Positions 1 to 6,145 of a DNA stretch of 8,052 nucleotides are shown piece after piece. Position 1 is the stretch's first letter, and each line of letters opens with the position of its first letter. The notes under the pieces are model-generated. The model was not told the origin of the DNA, did no database searches, and worked only from the letters and a program-made list of their open reading frames with translations. This DNA comes from DASZGI01 sp035938995 (GTDB taxonomy: Bacteria; Actinomycetota; Actinomycetes; Streptomycetales; Catenulisporaceae): positions 1 to 8,052 of the forward strand of contig NZ_DASZGI010000400.1 of NCBI RefSeq assembly GCF_035938995.1, written 5' to 3'. A program made the translations under genes and the position numbers.

Positions 1-122
1 ACGCGTGGGTGTGGGACATGTACCGCCCCGCCCGCTTCGTCAAGAACGTCAAGGTCGTCACCTTCAAGGACGTCAACGTCGAGGAGCTGGCCAAGGCTGA
101 CCTCGAGGTCCCGACCGACTGA
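1..122 (+). CDS. DUF2469 family protein, 3' end only
   Basis: The reading frame enters at base 3 and ends at the TGA at 120-122, giving 39 C-terminal residues. They begin AWVWDMYRPARFVKNVKVVT and continue FKDVNVEELAKADLEVPTD. This matches my memory of the C-terminus of the small (about 100 residue) DUF2469 proteins of actinobacteria (Rv2901c type), where AWVWDMYRPARFV and FKDVN-EEL are strongly conserved. The family has no established biochemical function; it usually lies beside rnhB and yraN, which fits the yraN found downstream. The start and the first two thirds lie outside the window. Unlike many relatives, it is separated from yraN by about 870 bases. Confidence 0.87.
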   Translation, partial: AWVWDMYRPARFVKNVKVVTFKDVNVEELAKADLEVPTD

Positions 123-267
123 TGCCCGCGACGTCCCGACCAGAGGTCTCGACCGGCTGGCGCCCTGCGACGGCCCGAGACCGACTGACGATTTTCAGAG
201 CCCCGGCCGCCCGACGGTCTGCGACGTCCCGGCTTGTCGGCGGCTCTCGCGCCATGACTAGCCGTCG

Positions 268-540
268 GCTGGTACGGCAGTCGGACTTCGTGATCTGACG
301 TGTCGCCAGCGGGCCACTGGCACCCGGTGATGGGCAGGCAGCTCGCCGGACCGACGCCGTGAGCGAACCGGCATCGACGGCAGTCGCGGCGCGCGGCCCA
401 GCGCCTGTGCACGGACCGGTATCGACGGCAGTTGCGGGGCGCGGCCCAGCGTCGCCCGCTGATGGGCAGGCAGCTCGCGGGCCAGCGCCTGTGCGCGGAC
501 CGGTATCGACAGCAGTCGCTGCGCGCGTCCCAGCGTCGCT
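268..540. repeat. Mosaic of imperfect direct repeats
   Basis: Two repeat modules are interleaved. Module X, TGATGGGCAGGCAGCTCGC, is identical at 328-346 and 460-478. Module Y starts ACCGG(C/T)ATCGAC(G/A)GCAGT and appears at 367, 415 and 499; the first two Y copies differ at 3 of 37 bases. A linker, CCAGCGCCTGTGC(A/G)CGGACC, joins Y copies at about 399-417 and 482-501. The second Y unit looks like the first with a 36-base insertion carrying module X, bounded by the short duplication CCAGCG. A degenerate Y-like piece, GGTACGGCAGTCGG, lies near 270. Spacings of 48 and 84 bases are multiples of three, so a coding origin cannot be fully excluded, but the encoded peptide is low complexity. Confidence 0.8.
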
Positions 541-622
541 AGTGCCCAGCCGGCCAGCCAGCGCAGCGCCGTGGCCGAGAGCCAGTCGCCGTGTGAGCCC
601 TGCTTACCTGCTCGACTGGGCC

Positions 623-708
623 GCGTGCCTGCTCCTGAGCTCTGCGTGCCTGCTCCTGAGCTCTGCGCACCCGCCCGGCCGGGCTCTGCGTACCTGCTCC
701 TGAGCCCC
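623..708. repeat. 21-bp tandem repeat with degenerate copies
   Basis: GCGTGCCTGCTCCTGAGCTCT is repeated exactly at 623-643 and 644-664. A diverged copy, GCGTACCTGCTCCTGAGCCCC, lies at 688-708, and a partial one (TTACCTGCTC) near 604. A further pair, GCGCGCCAGC at 709-718 and 733-742, continues the pattern. This looks like replication slippage in non-coding DNA. Confidence 0.85.
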
Positions 709-752
709 GCGCGCCAGCTCGGCTGAGCTCTTGCGCGCCAGCACGGCCGAGC

Positions 753-856
753 TGCTCTCTTGCTTCCTTCCCTCGCCCTTCCCTCTTCCTATCGCTTTTC
801 ACCTATCCGCTCATGCCTTTCCCTTACCGCTTTCGTACTGCCACCTTTCCGCCGCG
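753..856. other. Pyrimidine-rich tract on the + strand
   Basis: From 753 to 790 only 3 of 38 bases are purines, and strong pyrimidine bias continues to about 856. The composition differs from the genes and from the GC-rich repeats before it. The minus strand here is a purine-rich run. No gene explains it. It could be a structural DNA element or part of an untranslated leader. Confidence 0.6.
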
Positions 857-865
857 TCCGATAAT
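838..865 (+). promoter_or_regulatory. Possible promoter for yraN-comM-dprA
   Basis: GATAAT at 860-865 matches five of six bases of the TATAAT -10 element. CTGCCA at 838-843, 16 bases upstream, matches four of six of TTGACA. A transcript would start near 872 and carry an untranslated leader of about 120 bases including the hairpin at 884-903. The bases TCCGATAA (857-864) also resemble the -10 of WhiG/FliA promoters (GCCGATAA), but no TAAA element lies at the required distance. This is motif matching only. Confidence 0.33.
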
Positions 866-883
866 CACCTAATCCCCAAAATC

Positions 884-903
884 GAGAGTTATCCACAACT
901 CTC
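884..903. promoter_or_regulatory. DnaA-box sequence inside a perfect hairpin
   Basis: GAGAGTT (884-890) and AACTCTC (897-903) are exact inverted repeats around the six-base spacer ATCCAC. The segment 889-897 reads TTATCCACA, identical to the strong E. coli DnaA box. The inner 14-mer GAGTTATCCACAAC (886-899) recurs exactly at 6338-6351, upstream of the M23 gene. It lies about 90 bases before the yraN start, where DnaA or another protein could act on transcription. The match is seen directly; the binding is inferred. Confidence 0.5.
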
Positions 904-991
904 AAGAAACCTCTCCCCAGCATTCTCGAAATCCCTCAAGGTTGATCTTGCGGGTCGCGCTCGGCATCCGCACGGAGAAGAGGGGTGCCAC

Positions 992-1459
992 ATGGGAATC
1001 TCGGCAACGAGCCCGATCGGCGTCAGATCGAGCAGCCCGACATACGCGAAACCCAATACCCGCGCCTGGGGCCACTGGCTCGGCCGCTACGGGGAGGAGG
1101 CGGCCGCGCGCTATCTCCACGAAGCCGGTTACCACGTGCTCGCCCGCAACTGGGTCTGCCGCCAACCGGACCTGCGCGGCGAACTCGACCTCGTGGCCCG
1201 CTACCGCCGCATCATCGTCGCCTTCGAAGTCAAGACCCGTGCTGGCGGGCGGCTGGCCCATCCTGTGCAGGCCGTCACCGAGGAGAAGCTCGCCCGCTTG
1301 CGCCAACTCGCGGGCGTGTGGATCCGCGACTTCCATCGCAACTCGCCCATGCTCACCCGCCGTTCGCACATCATCCGCATCGACGTGATCGCCATCCGCA
1401 CCGAGCCGCGTCCGCCCTACAAGATCCAGCAGCTCGACCACATCGTCGGAGTGGGCTGA
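992..1459 (+). CDS. yraN: YraN family (UPF0102) predicted nuclease-fold protein
   Basis: A 155-residue protein of the YraN/UPF0102 family, small proteins with a predicted PD-(D/E)xK endonuclease fold that are often encoded beside comM and dprA; the reaction is not settled. Visible family features are GxxGEEAAARYL (acidic E35/E36), GELDLVAR (E64, D66) and VAFEVKTR (E79, K81), which supply the expected catalytic acids and lysine. HPVQAVTEEKLARLRQLA follows, as in relatives. The ATG at 992 was chosen because GGAGAAGAGGGG ends 6 bases before it; the frame stays open far upstream, but that translates non-coding sequence. Residues 1-24 are a variable extension. Its TGA overlaps an ATG (TGATG, 1457-1461), suggesting translational coupling downstream. 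It is probably the first gene of an operon with comM and dprA. Confidence 0.93.
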   Translation: MGISATSPIGVRSSSPTYAKPNTRAWGHWLGRYGEEAAARYLHEAGYHVLARNWVCRQPDLRGELDLVARYRRIIVAFEVKTRAGGRLAHPVQAVTEEKLARLRQLAGVWIRDFHRNSPMLTRRSHIIRIDVIAIRTEPRPPYKIQQLDHIVGVG

Positions 1460-1539
1460 TGCTGTGCTGTCAGAGCTGTCTCCATCGATCTCGCCCCCAT
1501 CGGCGATCTCGGCCTCGTCCCCATCCCGGGGGACTCTGA
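1459..1539 (+). CDS. 26-codon mini-ORF linking yraN and comM
   Basis: An ATG at 1459 overlaps the yraN stop (TGATG, 1457-1461). The frame runs 26 codons to a TGA at 1537-1539, which in turn overlaps the comM ATG (TGATG, 1537-1541). GGAG at 1448-1451 stands 7 bases before the ATG, a good ribosome-binding spacing. The peptide begins MLCCQSCLHR and is otherwise rich in Arg, His and Pro; it resembles no protein I know. It may matter only as a reinitiation relay that carries ribosomes from yraN to comM. It could also be chance, as two TGATG overlaps are not rare in GC-rich DNA. Confidence 0.3.
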   Translation: MLCCQSCLHRSRPHRRSRPRPHPGGL

Positions 1540-3113
1540 TGCCCGGCTTCGGGCGCGCGTGGTCGGTCGGACTGCTCGGCCTGCGCGGGACGCCTATTGA
1601 AGTCGAGGCATACTGCGCCGCCGGACTGCCGAAGTTCACCCTGATCGGCTTGCCCGACTCGGTGCTCTCCGAGGCGCGCGACCGAGTACGAGCCGCGACG
1701 CTCAGTTCTGGCCTGGACTGGCCGCAATCCGTGCTGACCGTCAGCCTCTCTCCGGCCTGGATCAAGAAGCACGGCTCAGGCTTCGATCTTGCCATCGCGT
1801 TCGCGACCCTGCGCGCCACGGGTGCGGTTCCCAGTGCCGCGCTTCCGGACGCGGTCTTGATCGCCGAGCTCGCACTCGACGGTCGCGTAAGGCCCATCCG
1901 GGGTGTGCTGCCGTGCGTCGTCTCCGCCGCTCGTGCGGGGCTGACCTCGTTCTTTGTCGCCGAGGCCAATGCGGCGGAGGCCAAGCAGGTGCCGGGCGTC
2001 ACGGTGATCGGACTCCGCTCGCTGCGCCAACTCGCCGCGCTCGCTAACGGCGCGCCGGTGCCCGACGAGCCGCCGAGCGAGCCCGATCATGTACCACCCG
2101 ACGGACCGCCCCCGGAGGACCCGGGCTACGAGCCCGATCTTTCCGAGGTCTTGGGGCAGTACGAGGCCCGCCGCGCTCTCGAACTGAGTGCGGCAGGCGG
2201 CCATCACCTGTTCATGTGCGGCGCTCCCGGCTCGGGAAAGACGATGCTGGCCCGACGGCTCCCCGGGATCCTGCCGCCCCTTGATTCGGCCGCGGCACTC
2301 GAGGTCTCCGCGATTCACTCGCTCGCCGGGACGCTGCCGCCTGACAAACCACTGATCGACCGTCCGCCCTTCTGCGCCGTGCACCACTCGGCCACGGTGC
2401 CGTCGATGGTGGGCGGCGGTGGCGGCGGCCAGATCCGGCCGGGTGCCGTCTCACGCGCCCACCGCGGCGTGCTCTTTCTCGACGAGGCTCCAGAGTTCGG
2501 GCGAGCAGTACTCGACTCTCTGCGGGAACCGATCGAGTCGGGTGAGGTCGCGATCGCGCGCGCCAGCGGCATTGCCCGGTTCCCGGCCCGCTTCCTTCTC
2601 GTTGCGGCGGCGAATCCGTGCCCTTGCGGCCGCGCGGGCAGCCCGGCGGCCAACTGCGTATGCGAACCGCGCCAACGCGTCGGCTATCTGGCCAAGATCT
2701 CCGGGCCCCTGCTCGATCGCATCGATCTGCGAGTCGACATCGCACCGGTCGGTCCGGCAGAGCTGCTCGACGCCGCGTCAGGCGGCCAAGCCGGCGAACC
2801 GAGCAAGGTCGTCGCTGAACGTGTCGCGCAGGCCCGCGAGCGCGCCCGCCGACGTCTCGCCGGGTCACCGTGGACCTGCAATGCGGACGTCCCGGGTCAA
2901 GTACTGCGCAACCACTGGCCGCTCGGCACTGCCGCGCTGGCCAGCGCCGAGCGTGCGCTGCACGCGGGTGTGTTGTCGGCTCGCGGACTCGATCGGGTGA
3001 TCCGGGTGGCCTGGACTGTCGCCGACCTCGCGGGGGCCGACCGTCCGGATCGCTCGGCGGTCGACACGGCGCTCGGCTTCCGGCTGGGCCTCCAAGCGCT
3101 GACCGGTTGCTGA
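1539..3113 (+). CDS. comM: YifB/ComM family AAA+ ATPase (Mg-chelatase-like)
   Basis: A 524-residue member of the YifB/ComM family, near the usual length of about 500-520. In Vibrio cholerae ComM is a hexameric helicase that drives branch migration during natural transformation. The N-terminal ChlI (Lon-protease-like) domain covers about residues 1-170 (SVGLLGLRGTPIEVEA, GLPDSVLSEARDRVRAA). A Pro/Glu-rich linker follows. The AAA+ core has Walker A GAPGSGKT (228-235), Walker B GVLFLDEAPEF (D315, E316), a family cysteine cluster (C361, C363, C373, C375; NPCPCG then CVC) and LLDRIDL with R394. The C-terminal Mg-chelatase domain is complete. The ATG at 1539 was preferred over an in-frame GTG at 1464 because family similarity starts here and GGGGGA (1528-1533) precedes it. 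The dprA start follows after 15 bases. Confidence 0.95.
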   Translation: MPGFGRAWSVGLLGLRGTPIEVEAYCAAGLPKFTLIGLPDSVLSEARDRVRAATLSSGLDWPQSVLTVSLSPAWIKKHGSGFDLAIAFATLRATGAVPSAALPDAVLIAELALDGRVRPIRGVLPCVVSAARAGLTSFFVAEANAAEAKQVPGVTVIGLRSLRQLAALANGAPVPDEPPSEPDHVPPDGPPPEDPGYEPDLSEVLGQYEARRALELSAAGGHHLFMCGAPGSGKTMLARRLPGILPPLDSAAALEVSAIHSLAGTLPPDKPLIDRPPFCAVHHSATVPSMVGGGGGGQIRPGAVSRAHRGVLFLDEAPEFGRAVLDSLREPIESGEVAIARASGIARFPARFLLVAAANPCPCGRAGSPAANCVCEPRQRVGYLAKISGPLLDRIDLRVDIAPVGPAELLDAASGGQAGEPSKVVAERVAQARERARRRLAGSPWTCNADVPGQVLRNHWPLGTAALASAERALHAGVLSARGLDRVIRVAWTVADLAGADRPDRSAVDTALGFRLGLQALTGC

Positions 3114-3128
3114 CCGAGGAATCCGATC

Positions 3129-4337
3129 ATGGCCGAACACGACTCCGACAACGCTGCCCGCGAGAACGACCGACTCGCCCGCCTCGCACTCAATCAGGCG
3201 GTCGAACCGGCTGATCCCGCCATCGGCCGGCTACTCGAGCATCACGCGCCGAAGGACGTGCTTTCCGCGATCCACGAGGACCACCTCGCCGAGCTCGAAC
3301 CCGATCCCACCCGGCGCGCCAGGCTGACCGAACGCGCGGTCGGCTTTCGACTCCGGCTGGAGCCCGGCCGAGTCGAACTGGCTCTTGCGGCAGCCGATGC
3401 GGTCGGCGCGCGGTTCCTCGTCCCCGGAGATTCGCAGTGGCCTGCGGCTCTGGACGACCTCGGTGAGCAACGGCCGATCGGCATCTGGGCAGTAGGCGGC
3501 TGGCCGACCGCGTCCGTGGACGCGATCTCTATCGTCGGCGCGCGTGCCTGCACCGGTTACGGCTCGTACGTCGCGGGCGCTCTCGCCGCGGACCTCGCCT
3601 CGGCCGGTGTCGCAGTCATCTCAGGCGCCGCACTCGGGATCGACGCAGCTGCACATCGGGGCGCGCTCGCCGTCGGCGGGCCGACCGTCGCAGTTCTGGC
3701 ATGCGGGATCGATCGGGTATACCCGAGGGCACACGAGGTGCTGCTGCGGGCCATCGCTGAGCGCGGCGCCGTGTTGTCCGAACTGCCGCCCGGCTCGACG
3801 CCGACCCGGTTCCGCTTCCTGCATCGGAACAGGATCATCGCCGCGCTCGGGAGCGGCACGGTCGTAGTCGAGGCGGCCCGGCGCAGCGGCTCGCTGGTCA
3901 CCGCACGGCTCGCCGCCGAGCTCGGCCGGGTCGTCATGGCCGTCCCCGGGCCGGTGACCTCCGATCAATCGGCTGGTACGCACGAACTGGTCCGTGATGG
4001 CGCGATGCTCATCACCGGGGCCAGCCAAGTAAGAGAGGCATGCAGCAGCCTGACTGCCACGCCGGGCCCGACGTCCGCCACCACCCCGAGGGAGTCGGAT
4101 TCCGGAGGCCGCCCAAGCAGCGAAGCGCTTGACGACGAGACCATCGATCCGATCGAGGAACTCGTCATCGAGGCCCTCCCCACGGCTCGCGCAACGGTCG
4201 GAGCTGACGTTCTGGCGCTCGCCCGGGCGACCGGAGTGGCGCCCGAGACCGTCTTCGCCGCTCTCGGGAGACTCGCCGCGACCGGGAGGGCGGTGAGAGC
4301 CGGTTCCGGCTGGACCCTCGCGGCCGGGCGTCGATGA
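3129..4337 (+). CDS. dprA: DNA-processing protein DprA
   Basis: A 402-residue DprA (DNA processing chain A, Smf). The family binds single-stranded DNA and loads RecA; it is essential for transformation in competent bacteria, but is also kept in many species with no known competence. An N-terminal helical region of about 100 residues precedes the extended Rossmann fold: SIVGARACTGYG (from about residue 134), VISGAALGIDAAAH (SG at 165-166), TVAVLACGIDRVYP, LSELPPGSTPTRFRFLHRNR (R233, N234, R235), then GSLVTARLAAELGR and VMAVPGPV. A Ser/Thr/Pro-rich linker (about 303-335) leads to a C-terminal winged-helix domain (about 338-402). The ATG at 3129 has GAGGA 8 bases upstream. The 15-base gap to comM indicates one transcript. 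No truncation is seen. Confidence 0.96.
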   Translation: MAEHDSDNAARENDRLARLALNQAVEPADPAIGRLLEHHAPKDVLSAIHEDHLAELEPDPTRRARLTERAVGFRLRLEPGRVELALAAADAVGARFLVPGDSQWPAALDDLGEQRPIGIWAVGGWPTASVDAISIVGARACTGYGSYVAGALAADLASAGVAVISGAALGIDAAAHRGALAVGGPTVAVLACGIDRVYPRAHEVLLRAIAERGAVLSELPPGSTPTRFRFLHRNRIIAALGSGTVVVEAARRSGSLVTARLAAELGRVVMAVPGPVTSDQSAGTHELVRDGAMLITGASQVREACSSLTATPGPTSATTPRESDSGGRPSSEALDDETIDPIEELVIEALPTARATVGADVLALARATGVAPETVFAALGRLAATGRAVRAGSGWTLAAGRR

Positions 4338-4642
4338 TCGGCTCCGGCGCATCCGTGGACTGATCGCGCCCTGACCACGGCGCCCGGTGAGTCGGCCGCA
4401 GACTCGCCGCGTGCCGCACCGTCGCCGCGTGCCTTCACAGTGGTGCCGTGCCGCCATACCGCCGTGCCTATGGAGCTGCCGCAACACGCCGCAGAGACAG
4501 CCATAAGTGCCCCGCTGAGCTCTCACCTGATCGGGCAGCGACGTGCTGGTTACCGTGGAGGACGATCTGGTTACGCTACGCTCAGAGGGCGGCCGAGGCA
4601 GTCTCGAGAAGGATCGCGTGGTTGAGTGGATCAAGGCGAGTG
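4338..4642. other. Intergenic region before whiG
   Basis: A stretch of 305 bases without a convincing gene. It holds a 12-base direct repeat, TCGCCGCGTGCC, at 4404-4415 and 4422-4433, and the CTGGTTAC pair described separately. Two overlapping TANNNT hexamers, TACGCT, at 4572-4577 and 4577-4582 could be -10 elements for whiG, but no TTGACA-like partner is evident. I looked for a BldD-type inverted site, since BldD controls whiG in Streptomyces, and did not find a clear one. No hairpin followed by a T-run marks the end of dprA. Confidence 0.5.
4546..4574. repeat. CTGGTTAC direct repeat, 21 bases apart
   Basis: CTGGTTAC occurs at 4546-4553 and 4567-4574, same orientation, 21 bases start to start, or two turns of the helix. 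It lies about 70-100 bases upstream of whiG and overlaps the candidate -10 at 4572. This is the geometry of a tandem operator, but no regulator is identified. Confidence 0.4.
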
Positions 4643-5470
4643 ATGCCCAGGAACAGCCAGGTCCGTGCGACCAGGTACGACGAATCGGACTACCCGGCCC
4701 GGAACTCCGCCGGTGTCCTGCTGGACGCATTGTGGGCCGAATTCAAGGCCACTCGAGATCCCCAGCTCCGGGAACGGTTGATTCTGCACTACTCGCCGTT
4801 GGTGAAGTATGTCGCCGGACGCGTCTCGGTCGGTCTCTCCGGCACGGTCGACCAAGCCGACTTCGTTTCCTATGGCATCTTCGGCCTCATCGACGCCATC
4901 GAGCGGTTTGAACCGGACCGCTCCATCAAGTTCGAGACTTACGCCGTCAACCGGATCCGTGGCGCCATCATCGACGAGTTGAGGGCGCTCGACTGGATCC
5001 CGCGCTCGCTGCGCCAGAAGGCCCGCGAGATCGAACAGGCGTCGGTCCGCCTCGAGCATCGCCTGGGGCGGACCCCGACGGAGCGGCAGATCGCGGATGA
5101 GATGTGCATCACCCTCGGTGAGCTGCATCACATCTTCTCCAGGCTTTCTCTCATCAATGTCTTGGCGCTCGACGAGGTGCTGACCCTGTCCACCGGCGAC
5201 GGAGACCGGCTCAGCCTGGTCGAGACGCTGGAAGATCTCACCGCCGATGACCCGGTTGAGGCCTACGAGAGCCGCGAGACGCGCCACATGCTCGCCAGGG
5301 CCGTCAATACTCTGCCGGACCGGGAGAAGACGGTGGTCACCCTCTACTACTTCGAGGGCATGACGCTGGCCGAGATCGGACAGGTGCTCGGAGTGACCGA
5401 GAGCCGCGTCTGCCAGATCCACGCGAAGGCGGTCCTGACCCTGCGCACACGCCTGGCCGAACTGCGCTAG
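4643..5470 (+). CDS. whiG: WhiG/FliA-family RNA polymerase sigma factor
   Basis: A 275-residue sigma-70 family factor of the WhiG/FliA group; in Streptomyces WhiG (about 280 residues) commits aerial hyphae to sporulation and is held in check by RsiG with cyclic di-GMP. Region 2 carries LILHYSPLVKYVAGRVSVGL, then FGLIDAIERF and FETYAVNRIRGAIIDELRAL, followed by DWIPRSLRQKARE. Region 3 (LGRTPTERQIADEM) and region 4 (LPDREKTVVTLYYFEGMTLA, EIGQVLGVTESR) are complete. Residue 257 is Cys (ESRVCQIH) where relatives I recall have Ser (ESRVSQIH). The ATG at 4643 was chosen because family similarity starts soon after; AAGG at 4633-4636 gives fair spacing. A GTG at 4640 is a near-equal alternative. No rsiG or flagellar gene lies in the window. 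In a motile non-sporulating actinomycete the role could be motility instead. Confidence 0.93.
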   Translation: MPRNSQVRATRYDESDYPARNSAGVLLDALWAEFKATRDPQLRERLILHYSPLVKYVAGRVSVGLSGTVDQADFVSYGIFGLIDAIERFEPDRSIKFETYAVNRIRGAIIDELRALDWIPRSLRQKAREIEQASVRLEHRLGRTPTERQIADEMCITLGELHHIFSRLSLINVLALDEVLTLSTGDGDRLSLVETLEDLTADDPVEAYESRETRHMLARAVNTLPDREKTVVTLYYFEGMTLAEIGQVLGVTESRVCQIHAKAVLTLRTRLAELR

Positions 5471-5490
5471 CGGAAGATCCGATCTCTCCG
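5471..5490 (+). terminator. Possible weak terminator after whiG
   Basis: Directly after the whiG stop, CGGA-AGAT (5471-5478) can pair with ATCT-C-TCCG (5482-5490) around a 3-base loop with one bulged C. There is no T-run afterwards, so this may be only a 3'-end hairpin. Confidence 0.25.
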
Positions 5491-5529
5491 TGAGACGGTG
5501 TATCACCTCCAGCAGTGGATCGGCTCGAC

Positions 5530-5542
5530 TACTCTGGACACG
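5530..5542 (+). promoter_or_regulatory. Leaderless promoter for the TetR gene
   Basis: TACTCT at 5530-5535 fits the TANNNT -10 pattern of actinobacterial promoters. It is followed by six bases (GGACAC) and then the GTG at 5542, so transcription would begin at or within two bases of the start codon. No purine-rich ribosome-binding site precedes that GTG. Leaderless mRNAs are common in actinomycetes. The -35 region is poor. Confidence 0.5.
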
Positions 5543-6132
5543 TGCCCAGGATCAAAGCCCCGACGGTTGCCGAGCATCGAACGATGCAGCGCACGGCCCT
5601 CCTGGACGCGGCCCGGGATCTTCTCGCCGACGGCGGGATGTCCGCGCTGACCTTCGCCGCGTTGGCCGAGCGGGCCGGGTTGGCGCGCTCGTCGGTGTAC
5701 GAGTACTTCAAATCCCGCGCGGACGTGGTCGAAGCGCTCGCGGTGGAGGACTTCCCGGCGGCCGTGGCAGACATCAGGGGCGTGATGCTGGCGCAGCCGA
5801 CGCCGGAACGGCAGATCGCCGCATACGTGCGCCGGCAACTCGAGTTGGTGGCGCAGCCGGGTCACCGCAGCCTGCTTGCCCTCTCGGTGTTGGAGCTGGA
5901 CGGGCAGGCGCGCGAGCGGATCCGGACCGCGCACGGGATGCTCGTCGACCTCGTCGTCGGGGCGTTGCGCCGCCTCGGCCATCCGGACCCGCGAGCGGCG
6001 GCGGCAGTCCTGCAGGGCGCAGTGGACGGCGCGGCGAAGCGCATCGACGCCGGAGCCGATCCCGCGGCGGTCATCGAGAGCGCGCTCACGCTTGTGTTGT
6101 TCGGCGTACGTGGGCAGCGCCGCGCCCGCTGA
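5542..6132 (+). CDS. TetR/AcrR family transcriptional regulator
   Basis: A 196-residue TetR-family regulator of typical length. The N-terminal DNA-binding domain shows RTALLDAARDLLADGG (17-32) and the helix-turn-helix TFAALAERAGLARSSVYEYF (37-56), ending KSR at 57-59, the usual end of helix 4. The C-terminal ligand/dimer domain (about 65-190) is Ala/Leu/Val-rich helix and gives no clue to ligand. The GTG at 5542 was chosen over an in-frame GTG at 5515 because relatives start with a short basic leader before APTVAEHR and because a -10 element sits six bases upstream. A TetR gene between whiG and the M23 gene is, as I recall, normal in Streptomyces, so it is probably a conserved local gene rather than a recent arrival. 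Its targets cannot be read from sequence. Confidence 0.9.
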   Translation: MPRIKAPTVAEHRTMQRTALLDAARDLLADGGMSALTFAALAERAGLARSSVYEYFKSRADVVEALAVEDFPAAVADIRGVMLAQPTPERQIAAYVRRQLELVAQPGHRSLLALSVLELDGQARERIRTAHGMLVDLVVGALRRLGHPDPRAAAAVLQGAVDGAAKRIDAGADPAAVIESALTLVLFGVRGQRRAR

Positions 6133-6145
6133 GCCCGTCATGCCA

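Larger units (their letters stand above)
123..991. other. Long repeat-rich intergenic region
   Basis: No convincing gene was found in about 870 bases. Open frames exist on both strands (for example a GTG-started frame at 359-703 and a minus-strand frame at 539-802), but both translate repeats into low-complexity Ala/Pro/Ser/Arg/Gln-rich peptides and neither resembles a known protein. Composition changes along the stretch: GC-rich shuffled repeats up to about 540, short tandem repeats from about 600 to 745, a pyrimidine-rich tract to about 856, and a more AT-rich part (about 860-950) leading to yraN. The stretch has no transposase remnant, tRNA or terminal inverted repeats that I can see. An 11-base direct repeat, GCGACGTCCCG, occurs at 128-138 and 221-231. 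Confidence 0.7.

Noticed and set aside
145..182. GGTCTCG / CGAGACC inverted repeat as a terminator after the DUF2469 gene
   Set aside because: The 7-base arms are 24 bases apart and no T-run follows.
359..703. Open frame of 114 codons on the + strand
   Set aside because: It only translates the repeat blocks into low-complexity Ala/Pro/Ser and Leu/Ser peptide, has no ribosome-binding site, and an equally long minus-strand frame (539-802) overlaps it.
857..864. WhiG-type -10 (TCCGATAA)
   Set aside because: One base off the GCCGATAA consensus, but no TAAA element 15-16 bases upstream.
1464..1538. Longer comM start at GTG 1464
   Set aside because: The extra 25 residues are Ser/Pro-rich and unlike the family N-terminus, which begins with the ATG at 1539.
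902..2002. Long minus-strand frame (366 codons)
   Set aside because: It is antisense to yraN and the comM N-terminus, both of which have clear family motifs; the frame reflects high third-position GC.
4543..4911. Open frame starting with VEDD/VTL-like peptide upstream of and overlapping whiG
   Set aside because: The first 30 codons look protein-like, but most of the frame is the shifted reading of whiG and becomes Arg/Pro-rich.
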